From an uncultured Bacteroidales bacterium (GTDB lineage Bacteria; Bacteroidota; Bacteroidia; Bacteroidales; Paludibacteraceae), in the NCBI GenBank assembly GCA_946414805.1, contig CAMKPZ010000005.1:98239-162238 (forward strand): DNA of 64,000 nucleotides, written 5' to 3'. How positions within the stretch are numbered: position 1 is the stretch's first letter; the number at the start of each line of letters is the position of its first letter. The position numbers and the translations under genes were made by a program. The notes beneath the pieces are model-generated. The model worked only from the letters and a program-made list of their open reading frames with translations, was not told the origin of the DNA and searched no databases. Below are positions 25,661 through 33,608 of the stretch, piece by piece.

Positions 25661-26886
25661 TGGCGCAATCGCTGGACGATCAAATCAACACCATAGAACG
25701 TGCTTTGGGCGAAAGCATGATCGAGCACGCCATGGTGATTGTGCGTTCCTGGCTCAATGAGTTAGGGGAGAATAATCCGTACGAGGAGGCCTTCAACTCG
25801 ATTGAGAATCAATATAACAGCCTGTTCTCCAAGTGGCTGAATACCGATGATCCGCAAGCGGCGGAGGAACTGACGATGATCACAGGAGACGCCTATCAAC
25901 TGGTGGATGCCGTCTATGCCGCTGTTCGTCTTCATCGCGGGTTGTCCCCTGACATGCATAGTTTCAATGCCGATTCGCCGCAGTCGGTGATGAATTATTT
26001 CGCCAATAATGTGCAGCTCCGCCCGGAGGATCTGGAGTGGTTACATGATATAATGGCGGATGAGAGTAAGGTAAGCACTACCTTGCTGGCGGCGAACGCT
26101 CTGACCCGTAATCTGCGTAGCTGTTTTAATACAGACGCGATGCTGGCGCTTATTGACGGTATGAATGCCGAGAGTGAGATGGTGGCGGATCAGTGCATGG
26201 CGAATGTCTTCACGTTGCTCATTCATTATGATGTGCGCATCGATTTCTTCCCGCAGATCCAGAATGCCTTTGCGAACGCGATTGCAGAGATGGGGGATGG
26301 CGGAGATCATGCGTTTGAGGTGCTCTGCGCCCTCACGCGTTCTGTGCCTGCGCCAGGGAAGAAAGAGAATGCTTCCGTTGACGAGGCAATGAACCAACTG
26401 CCGGAGGCATTGAGCGAGTTCCTGGAGAAAATGGGGTTGAAGGAAGAAATGCGGTCGATCATGGCTTGGGTGCCTAAATCCGAACAGGATTATATGTCCG
26501 GCTTGATCCGGATTCTCCCGCAAACATGGTTGTATGAGGTACTCGTTACAGGCGACACAGGGCGCGAGGATACCATGACCCGTATCTATCTGCAGATGGG
26601 AAACAGGGATCTTATGTGGTCGCATCCGGATGCTGCCGAACTTTTCTTTGTGGACCGCTTGCGCCAGGGATCGAATGATCCGAAGGATCTGATCAGCTAC
26701 GGTCACTGTCTCTTGCTGCGGGGCGACCGAATGATGGCGTTTGAGAACTATCGTATGGCGCGCCAGTTATGCGGATCCGTCAAGAATTTCTTCAATATCT
26801 TCCGTCCGGATCGCCACCAGCTCATGGAGAACGGCGTTCCTGTGGAATATATCTACCTCATCGAGGACCAACTTATCAAGCCGTAA
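25660..26886 (+). CDS. Hypothetical helical repeat protein
   Basis: 408 aa, coupled to the glycosyltransferase by a TAATG overlap. No signal peptide or membrane helix. Predominantly helical with acidic and hydrophobic periodicity. The C-terminal end (DLISYGHCLLLRGDRMMAFENYRMARQL) looks like a single TPR pair. I recognise no family. Coupling suggests that it assists the GT, but this is inference. An 11-bp tandem repeat begins directly after the stop codon. Confidence 0.75.
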   Translation: MAQSLDDQINTIERALGESMIEHAMVIVRSWLNELGENNPYEEAFNSIENQYNSLFSKWLNTDDPQAAEELTMITGDAYQLVDAVYAAVRLHRGLSPDMHSFNADSPQSVMNYFANNVQLRPEDLEWLHDIMADESKVSTTLLAANALTRNLRSCFNTDAMLALIDGMNAESEMVADQCMANVFTLLIHYDVRIDFFPQIQNAFANAIAEMGDGGDHAFEVLCALTRSVPAPGKKENASVDEAMNQLPEALSEFLEKMGLKEEMRSIMAWVPKSEQDYMSGLIRILPQTWLYEVLVTGDTGREDTMTRIYLQMGNRDLMWSHPDAAELFFVDRLRQGSNDPKDLISYGHCLLLRGDRMMAFENYRMARQLCGSVKNFFNIFRPDRHQLMENGVPVEYIYLIEDQLIKP

Positions 26887-26930
26887 TTAAGTCGAGGTTA
26901 AGTCGAGGTCAAGTCGAGGTCAAGTCGTGG
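26887..26930 (+). repeat. 11-bp tandem repeat, four units
   Basis: TTAAGTCGAGG, TTAAGTCGAGG, TCAAGTCGAGG, TCAAGTCGTGG without gaps, between two convergent genes. The same unit makes up the core of the 87-bp repeats at 13656 and 46445. Confidence 0.9.
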
Positions 26931-26937
26931 TCTCATT

Positions 26938-28242
26938 TCAGAAAGCGACGCCCAGTCCGGCATCTATAAACTCTGCGCGTACGCCGTGGGTCTTCAGCCC
27001 TAACTGCACGAACATATGATCCAGCACGTGGTATTTGAGCACGAACTGCATGTAACACCACCCGTCTTCGTAATTGCTGGCCTTCGAGAAATCATAGGAG
27101 TAGAAAACACCTCTGTTGAGAGCGGTACCGGCTTCCGCAGCCGCTTTTGCTTCGTCGTAGGGCTCTAAATTCTTGATAGGGTCAAAGACATAAAATCCCA
27201 CATGAATACCGGCAGTGAGACGGCCGATGATGAACTCCGGCTGGATGCTTACGCCCACGCGGAAACAGTTCTCGATCTTGCTCTGCGCCAGATACGTCTT
27301 CCCGAAATAGGTTACGGGCGCATCAGGATTCGCTGCTGCGAAATCACGGCTCACCGCGGAGTAATAACCGTCGTAGAACCCGTCCACTCCGGCGCCGATG
27401 CGGAAGATAGAGACGGGAACCCAGTATGCTGCCGCTTTGAAAGACGCTACGCCGTAGAAACGCTGCCCGTTTTGGTTATCGGCATAATAGTTCTGCTTCG
27501 CGCCGCCCGTGGCGCTGATCTCTACTGCCCAGGGTTTGTCTACGCCGTCATACAGTTTACGCGGTACATCGGGTTCAGGGGTTTTGTATTCTCCTTGTGT
27601 ATCAGGATGGTATCGCAGCCCCAACTCGCCTCCGAACATGTTATAGCCGGCGTTCGGGTGCATGAACGAACCGTTGCTGATATGGCGCCATCCGCCGCTC
27701 ATCGTGATCTCCCAGCCTTGCGCGATCGGGAAATCCATGTATAGTTCTAATGCCAGATAGGCATTGAGGATCGAGCCGATCGACTGGTTCGCCTGTTTGA
27801 ATCCCCCGTCGCCTTGATAATAAGGCCGGTATCCTTCGGGTAGGGTATTGCGGTAGGTCTTGGTCACAGCCGCCAGACCTACGCTCGGACGAAGACCGAT
27901 ACGGAAATGTGTGCCGTTATAAAAAGGCTGGTTCATATATCCGTATGCCGCGATCGCCGAACCTAACTTCGCGTCGTTGCCTAAGTTCAGATAACTCACG
28001 CCTACGCCGATAGACGCATTATTCCATTGCTGCAGGCAGTGCCACCGGCCCGTAGGCAGGAACTCAACGGCGAACTGACCTCCTAAGACGGGTCGCTGAA
28101 TCCATGAATCGACCTTTCCGTCCGGCATCAGCATTGCTCCCGATCCGCCTAAACGGTAAGCCAATTCGTAATGCGGCATCCCGCACGCATGTGCGTAAAT
28201 AATAAATAATGTGGAAAATATGAACAAAAGTCTTTTTCGCAT
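26938..28242 (-). CDS. Acyloxyacyl hydrolase / PagL-like lipid A deacylase, outer membrane
   Basis: 434 aa from the ATG at 28242 (MRKRLLFIFSTLFIIYAHA signal peptide). The segment GWRHISNGSFMHPNAGYNMFG with H187, S189 and E206 matches the His-Ser-Glu site of the PagL family; residues up to about 215 resemble these barrels. The second half (about 220-434) is a further strand-rich region, making this longer than typical PagL. Expected role is removal of an acyl chain from lipid A. The ATG lies only eight bases after the -7 box. Family fairly sure, activity inferred. Confidence 0.75.
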   Translation of the reverse strand: MRKRLLFIFSTLFIIYAHACGMPHYELAYRLGGSGAMLMPDGKVDSWIQRPVLGGQFAVEFLPTGRWHCLQQWNNASIGVGVSYLNLGNDAKLGSAIAAYGYMNQPFYNGTHFRIGLRPSVGLAAVTKTYRNTLPEGYRPYYQGDGGFKQANQSIGSILNAYLALELYMDFPIAQGWEITMSGGWRHISNGSFMHPNAGYNMFGGELGLRYHPDTQGEYKTPEPDVPRKLYDGVDKPWAVEISATGGAKQNYYADNQNGQRFYGVASFKAAAYWVPVSIFRIGAGVDGFYDGYYSAVSRDFAAANPDAPVTYFGKTYLAQSKIENCFRVGVSIQPEFIIGRLTAGIHVGFYVFDPIKNLEPYDEAKAAAEAGTALNRGVFYSYDFSKASNYEDGWCYMQFVLKYHVLDHMFVQLGLKTHGVRAEFIDAGLGVAF

Positions 28243-28250
28243 TTCGGGTG

Positions 28251-28281
28251 CAAAGTTACTACAATTTTCTGACATACACAA
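28251..28281 (-). promoter_or_regulatory. Promoter giving a nearly leaderless PagL-like mRNA
   Basis: Minus strand TTG (28281-28279), 20 bases, TAACTTTG (28258-28251), then eight bases to the ATG at 28242. Transcription should begin within a few bases of the start codon. Confidence 0.75.
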
Positions 28282-28361
28282 ATAAAAGTGATAAAGAAGC
28301 GCTGATTTTGTAAACTACGCTTTGCAAAATGCAACTTTTTTTTCTTTTTTGCTATAAAAAT

Positions 28362-28392
28362 TTGCAAGTTTGCTTCTTTTCTATTATCTTTG
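28362..28392 (+). promoter_or_regulatory. Promoter of the first tagged repeat-protein gene
   Basis: TTG (28362-28364), 20 bases, TATCTTTG (28385-28392). The leader to the ATG is about 80 nt and AT-rich. Confidence 0.75.
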
Positions 28393-28477
28393 TGCAACTT
28401 TTTTGAGCTAAATAAAGTAAAATTGAACATTACTATATTCAATTTGTTTTAATTATTAACTTAAAATCTTAAAAGGT

Positions 28478-30634
28478 ATGAAGAAATTTTTATCTCTTTT
28501 CTGCGCTCTGGCAATCGTTTTGAGCGCAAGTGCAGCTCCTGTTAGCAAGAAGGATGTTCTCGCTAAGAAGGAAGTAAAGAAAGAAGTACGCGCAAACAAG
28601 GCGCTGAAGAAAGCGGCTCACACTGCGCAGTTTGCTGCTTTTGAGAAGAAAACAACCAAGCTGACCAAGGCTGAGTTCGGTAAAGCAACCGTAGCGAAAG
28701 CTCCGCAGGCTAAGAAAGAGGCAATCGATCTCGTTTTTGCTGCCGATGCAGAGTATGACTGGGTTGACAATGTGGCTGCTGGCGGTTGGTGGCAATTTCA
28801 GGTAGAGGACGACAACTATTATCTGTCTCTCTCTAATAAAGAGACGGAGCAAGTAGCCGGCACTTACGCACTTGATGACATGGATGCTGAGTATTCGTTC
28901 CTCTATTCTAAAGCTATCAGCGACTATCTCTATTTTAATTCATGCGAGATTACTCTGGCTGAGGACAACACGGATGGCTACAAACTGACTGTTACCGGTT
29001 GGTTCGAGGCTACTGACGGCAACACCTACAATCTGAACCTCGTTTATGAGGAAGAACCGGTTGAGCCGGGTGATTTCGATTTCGTAGCTACCTCGGAGAG
29101 TCACAACTTCTATTCTTCGGACAATGATGTGTATTTCACCTTCCGCGATGCAGATGACAATGTGCTCCATTTCGATATCGTAGTGGCTGCAGGTCTGGAG
29201 GATGTTGAACTAGACAAAGCGTACACACTGGACGACATGTTGGCTAACTACTCCAACGTAACTTTCAATGATGTTAAAGCTGACTTCAAAGAGGTATCGT
29301 TCACCAAGACAATTGCTGAGGCTGATGGCGCAGAGGTTTATACCGCTACAGCAACCGATATTTACGACCGCGTATTCCATCTGAGCTATTCGTTCAAGGC
29401 TCCGGAGGCGTTGAATTTTGAGACTATTACTGCGCCGGTTGAGGTTTCTTCCGAGGTAGTATTGTTCTGGACTGAATATACCTTTACGGCACAGGACGAG
29501 AAAAACGCTATTTCGTTCAGCATTATGCCGGATGATACCTATTTCGGAACTTGGGTTGCAGGCAAAGAGGCAACCGGTTCTGTATTCAACAAGGAGACTG
29601 AGACTCCAAGTGACATCTATAGCGGCGAGATCACGATTGAGAAGACCGCAGATGGATTTGCCGTATCCGGTAAAGTACTGTGTATGAACAATACCGAGTA
29701 CACGCTCGATCTGACCTATGTAATTCCGGATAAGACCCGTGATGCTGAGTTGACAATCTCCGGTCTCGAGTTGAACCTCTTGGACGGTGCTTGGCAGTTG
29801 AGTGGTTTCAATGAGGATGAAACAAAGTTCGTTTCTCTCGCTGCATATACCGATGAGATCTCCGGCACCTATACCGAGGATGATTTGGCTGCTGATTACA
29901 GCTACATATATACCGATCTGGAGTTTGATGAGGAGGGTAATCTGATTGCAGGCAACCAGTTTGCTCTGCTCAAGGCTAACCTGAATGTTGTATTCAACGA
30001 GGCAGACACTTCGATTGTTATCACCGGTACTTTCTTGGGTCAGAACGGCGATGATGTACCTGAGTTCACGCTCACCCTCTCCGGTAAAGCACCTTACGAT
30101 GATGGTTCTATCGAGTATGATGCAGAAGAGGACTTTGTCCGCCACTTCGCAGAGTATGAGATCAACGACCAATACCTGGCAAGCAACGGAGTTCTGTTCA
30201 TCTCTGCAAGCAATGAGGATAATGAGTTTGTCAGGATCCAAGTCAACCTGCCGGAGAATGCAGAAGGCCTTGTAGCAGGCGAGTACGAGGTTTCTAATTC
30301 CGAGTACATTGAGCCGGGTACCATCGGTGCAGGTTCGTTCGAAGGTCAAAATATCTATGGCTCGTTCGCCGGTTCGAGAGACGCGGAAGGTTATATCAAT
30401 GTACCTCTCTGGTTCTTCGCAAGCGGCAAGGTAACGGTCAGCGAGAGCCTCGTTCTTGAGGTGCAGGTGCTGAACTCGAAGGGCTATAAGATCAGCTGCC
30501 GTCTGGGTACTTATCCGGAAGGCATAGAGAACACCGATGCAAAGGCTGCGGCTACCAAGCGCGTAGTAAACGGCGTGCTCGTAATCGAGAAGAACGGTGT
30601 CCGCTACAACGCACAGGGTACTGTAGTGAAGTGA
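28478..30634 (+). CDS. Exported beta-repeat protein with C-terminal tag (paralogue 1)
   Basis: 718 aa. Signal peptide MKKFLSLFCALAIVLSASA, then a Lys/Ala-rich linker (about 20-85), then about five related units of 110-140 residues. A unit typically has ...YTLDDMLANYS..., a strand ending in ...ITLAEDNTDGYKLTVTGWF and ...DGNTYNLNLVYEEEP. The C-terminus is RVVNGVLVIEKNGVRYNAQG plus TVVK, a tag shared with three neighbours. The first 30 bases of the gene are identical to those of paralogue 4 at 38662. The protein is acidic and lacks cysteine-rich or enzymatic motifs; adhesion or surface coating is a guess. I do not recognise the repeat as a named domain. Confidence 0.85.
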   Translation: MKKFLSLFCALAIVLSASAAPVSKKDVLAKKEVKKEVRANKALKKAAHTAQFAAFEKKTTKLTKAEFGKATVAKAPQAKKEAIDLVFAADAEYDWVDNVAAGGWWQFQVEDDNYYLSLSNKETEQVAGTYALDDMDAEYSFLYSKAISDYLYFNSCEITLAEDNTDGYKLTVTGWFEATDGNTYNLNLVYEEEPVEPGDFDFVATSESHNFYSSDNDVYFTFRDADDNVLHFDIVVAAGLEDVELDKAYTLDDMLANYSNVTFNDVKADFKEVSFTKTIAEADGAEVYTATATDIYDRVFHLSYSFKAPEALNFETITAPVEVSSEVVLFWTEYTFTAQDEKNAISFSIMPDDTYFGTWVAGKEATGSVFNKETETPSDIYSGEITIEKTADGFAVSGKVLCMNNTEYTLDLTYVIPDKTRDAELTISGLELNLLDGAWQLSGFNEDETKFVSLAAYTDEISGTYTEDDLAADYSYIYTDLEFDEEGNLIAGNQFALLKANLNVVFNEADTSIVITGTFLGQNGDDVPEFTLTLSGKAPYDDGSIEYDAEEDFVRHFAEYEINDQYLASNGVLFISASNEDNEFVRIQVNLPENAEGLVAGEYEVSNSEYIEPGTIGAGSFEGQNIYGSFAGSRDAEGYINVPLWFFASGKVTVSESLVLEVQVLNSKGYKISCRLGTYPEGIENTDAKAAATKRVVNGVLVIEKNGVRYNAQGTVVK

Positions 30635-30659
30635 AAAAGGAAAACTGAAAAGTGATAGA

Positions 30660-30692
30660 AATAGCACTTGCACGCGCAAGTGCTATTTTTTT
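30660..30692 (+). terminator. Intrinsic terminator after paralogue 1
   Basis: AATAGCACTTGC / GCAAGTGCTATT, perfect 12-bp stem, 4-nt loop, then a run of T. Confidence 0.92.
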
Positions 30693-30702
30693 GCTATTTT
30701 AT

Positions 30703-30733
30703 TTGCATATGTCGTCAAAAAAGTGTAACTTTG
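30703..30733 (+). promoter_or_regulatory. Promoter of paralogues 2 and 3
   Basis: TTGCATATGTC (TTG 30703-30705), 20-base spacer, TAACTTTG (30726-30733). Directly follows the terminator of paralogue 1, so paralogue 1 is a separate transcript from 2-3. Confidence 0.8.
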
Positions 30734-30806
30734 CAGCATAATTCTATACAAAGAAGGCATTTTGTTATATATTTTAATATTATATTAACTAAATTTAACA
30801 AAGTCT

Positions 30807-33608
30807 ATGAAAAAAATTACATCTTTTCTCTGTGCGCTGACAATCATGCTGAGCGCAAGTGCTGCCCCCCGTTTGCACGCACCCAAAGCGAAGAGCGACA
30901 AGCAGCAGTTGGAGCAACGCCTTTCCCGTTGTAAGACCGAGAAAGAGCGTGCCGAGTTAACCTATCGCTACAAGCAAGTGCTCAAAGCGCAATCCAATGC
31001 GGCTGCCCCTGCGCGTGCCAAAGCACCGCGTGCCAAACGTGAGGCGCAGGCTGTGACTATCAACCGCTACAACTCCATGATTTTGAACGGAAGCAGTCTT
31101 ATGTATGCCCTTCACAACGACGAACAGAACATCCATTTCTTCTTCCAATTCCCGTTAGCCGAAGGGGCTCACAGTATTGAGTACGGCAAACAGTACACGC
31201 TGGCAGGCATGGAGGCAGAAGGCTGTGAGTGGGATGAGAATAACGAGAACGACAATTTCATTATGCACTATTACACCGCTGCAACTTTTACCATTTCCAA
31301 AGGCGCAAGTTATGATATCCGCATTGATGCCGCTGTAACCGATGATCAGGGTAATGCATTCACGCTGACTTATGAAGAGGAGCCGCTGATTGTGACCGGC
31401 GAGACCATTGAACTGAATCTCACCCGACCGATGACCGGCTGCGACTATAATGACAATGAGCAGTACTGGCTTCTCCGCGGCGATAACGGAACTTATTATG
31501 TGCAGCTCCAATACTACAGCGCAGACAGCGAATCGCCTGCAGGTTCGTTCGCAGCAGAGAATATTGAGTTGAACAGCACCTATCTTCATATCGTCACCGA
31601 TGAAGAGGACGACTGGGGAGATCCTGTGACCAAGGATCTGTATGCCAAGGATGCGTCTGTTGAAGTAACCAAGGAAGGTGAGCGCATTGATGTAACGGCT
31701 TCGCTTCTTTGTGAGGACGGCAACCGCTATGCCATCACCATGTTTTACGCTCTGCCGGAAGCGGAAAGCGAAGAAGATTTTGTGGCAAACGACTTGCAGG
31801 TAGATACATGGGCGTTTGAACTCTGGGGAGGAAACATACAAGTCTTTGCCAATACCGAGGACGGCAAATATATCTCGCTGGATTTGTATCCCGGGTCGGG
31901 AGAGACTTTCCTCGGCACCTATACAATCGGAGGCGAGAACCACACCAACGGCGGTTTTGTTTCTTACGAGGGCACTCAGTATGATGTCTATACAGGCGAA
32001 GTGACGGTAGCCCAAGCAGAGAACAAGTATGTCGTAACGGGCAAAGTGCTCTGCTGGAACAACGTAGAGTACACGCTGAACCTCCAGGAGCCGGAAGCTA
32101 CGGTAACGCCGGTTACCTTCTCGGGTGACAAACTGGTGCTGGATGTATATAAGGACGGATTCTTCGAGGTGTCAGGCTATAATGCGGAGCGTGACCAGTG
32201 GTTGTTGCTGACCGTCAATTCCGCAACCGTTGCCGGCGATTATACTCTTGCTGATCTGGACGACGAATATACCTATTATTCTACTGAAGCAGGCGAGTAC
32301 ACAGTTACTGCAGCCGAAATCCATGTTGTTTATGCAGACGGCAAAGCTACCGTAACCGGCAGTCTGCAGGCAGTCAATAACACCAACAAATACGATGTGC
32401 TGGATATCACGCTGGATATCGTTGCCGGTCCGTATGTACCGTCCGAGCGCAACGTGACCATCGGACAAATCAGGTTTGAGTATAACGACGAGTATCCGTC
32501 CGTGATGTACGGTCTTCTCTCCGAGGACGCAAAACAGGTGTTCTATCTGAATATCTCCGGTAATAAATGGAGTCCGGATGTAGTGTTCGACAAAACCTAT
32601 GCGATCGGTGATCTCTATGAGAATGGTTCGTACGGACAGAATGCAGACGAGCACGAGTATATCGTCTATACTGCGGTTTCGTTCACCAAGACGGCTACCG
32701 AAACCGGTGTGAAGGTAGTGGCTACCATCCGTGACACCCGCGGCAATACCTGGAATCTGACCTATGAAGGCGAAGACGGAGAGGTAAGCATGATGTATGT
32801 CAATCTCGGTCAGGCGAATAGCGGAGCACACGTTGACGGCGGAATAGAGTACGAGATGGTGGATGTAGATAATACGCTGAAGTGCGTTCTTGTGTTCCCG
32901 AACGTAGAAGGCGAAGATGTAGTGTTCGATTCTACCTACACCAGTGCGGATGGCGGTATCGACCTCGAAATCAGCTATCTCTCTATTCTGGGCGAGGAGC
33001 ACGCAGTCACCTCCGCTAGGTTTACAAAGGGATGTTTCGACTGGAACGGAGCCTATTCTTATCAGGCAGTTGTTACGGATGACCGCGGTTATCAGTTCAC
33101 CCTCAGTCTCTACGACGACGGTTTTGAGTTGACAGGCGACACCATCGAAGTGAAGATCGCCAATCCGCTGACGGCTACCTATTATGAGGAGTACTACGAG
33201 TGGATGTTCTATGGCGAGGATGAGAACGCCTCCATCAATATATCTGTCAACAGCTTGAACGATGAACTCCAATTGGGCGAGTATGATGTAGAGGATATTG
33301 TTCTCTGGTCTTCGAACATCAGCTTTGCAGACGGTGTGGACGAGGAAGGTCTGCCGTTAGAGAAGATGATCGGCTTCCACGCTGTAGAGCGTCTGGTTAT
33401 CTCCGGTGAGGAAGGCAACTATGCTTTGGAGGCTACTGTTGTTGGCGAAGACGGCAATGTATATCTGATCGCAGTCAACAAAACGACAGAGGCCGTAGAC
33501 AATGTACAAGGGGACAAGGTACAAAGTACAAAGGTGCTCCATGACGGAATACTCATTATTGAGAAGAACGGAGTTCGTTACAATGCACAGGGTGCGGTTG
33601 TATTATGA
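30807..33608 (+). CDS. Exported beta-repeat protein with C-terminal tag (paralogue 2)
   Basis: 933 aa, the largest of the four. Signal peptide MKKITSFLCALTIMLSASA, then a basic coiled stretch (about 20-80, KAKSDKQQLEQRLSRCKTEKERAEL) and about seven units. Recurrent unit text: AGDYTLADLDDEYTYY, ...ATFTISKG / ASVEVTKEGERIDVTASLL, ...DGNRYAITMFY and RGNTWNLTYEGE. The C-terminus is STKVLHDGILIIEKNGVRYN plus AQGAVVL. Its stop overlaps the start of paralogue 3 (ATGA), so they are cotranslated. No catalytic motif is visible. Confidence 0.85.
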   Translation: MKKITSFLCALTIMLSASAAPRLHAPKAKSDKQQLEQRLSRCKTEKERAELTYRYKQVLKAQSNAAAPARAKAPRAKREAQAVTINRYNSMILNGSSLMYALHNDEQNIHFFFQFPLAEGAHSIEYGKQYTLAGMEAEGCEWDENNENDNFIMHYYTAATFTISKGASYDIRIDAAVTDDQGNAFTLTYEEEPLIVTGETIELNLTRPMTGCDYNDNEQYWLLRGDNGTYYVQLQYYSADSESPAGSFAAENIELNSTYLHIVTDEEDDWGDPVTKDLYAKDASVEVTKEGERIDVTASLLCEDGNRYAITMFYALPEAESEEDFVANDLQVDTWAFELWGGNIQVFANTEDGKYISLDLYPGSGETFLGTYTIGGENHTNGGFVSYEGTQYDVYTGEVTVAQAENKYVVTGKVLCWNNVEYTLNLQEPEATVTPVTFSGDKLVLDVYKDGFFEVSGYNAERDQWLLLTVNSATVAGDYTLADLDDEYTYYSTEAGEYTVTAAEIHVVYADGKATVTGSLQAVNNTNKYDVLDITLDIVAGPYVPSERNVTIGQIRFEYNDEYPSVMYGLLSEDAKQVFYLNISGNKWSPDVVFDKTYAIGDLYENGSYGQNADEHEYIVYTAVSFTKTATETGVKVVATIRDTRGNTWNLTYEGEDGEVSMMYVNLGQANSGAHVDGGIEYEMVDVDNTLKCVLVFPNVEGEDVVFDSTYTSADGGIDLEISYLSILGEEHAVTSARFTKGCFDWNGAYSYQAVVTDDRGYQFTLSLYDDGFELTGDTIEVKIANPLTATYYEEYYEWMFYGEDENASINISVNSLNDELQLGEYDVEDIVLWSSNISFADGVDEEGLPLEKMIGFHAVERLVISGEEGNYALEATVVGEDGNVYLIAVNKTTEAVDNVQGDKVQSTKVLHDGILIIEKNGVRYNAQGAVVL

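Noticed and set aside
29210-30679. 489-aa frame antisense to paralogue 1, and similar ones at 32172-33272 and 39061-40239
   Set aside because: Paralogous plus-strand proteins have signal peptides and conserved tags; the antisense frames recur only because the repeats recur.
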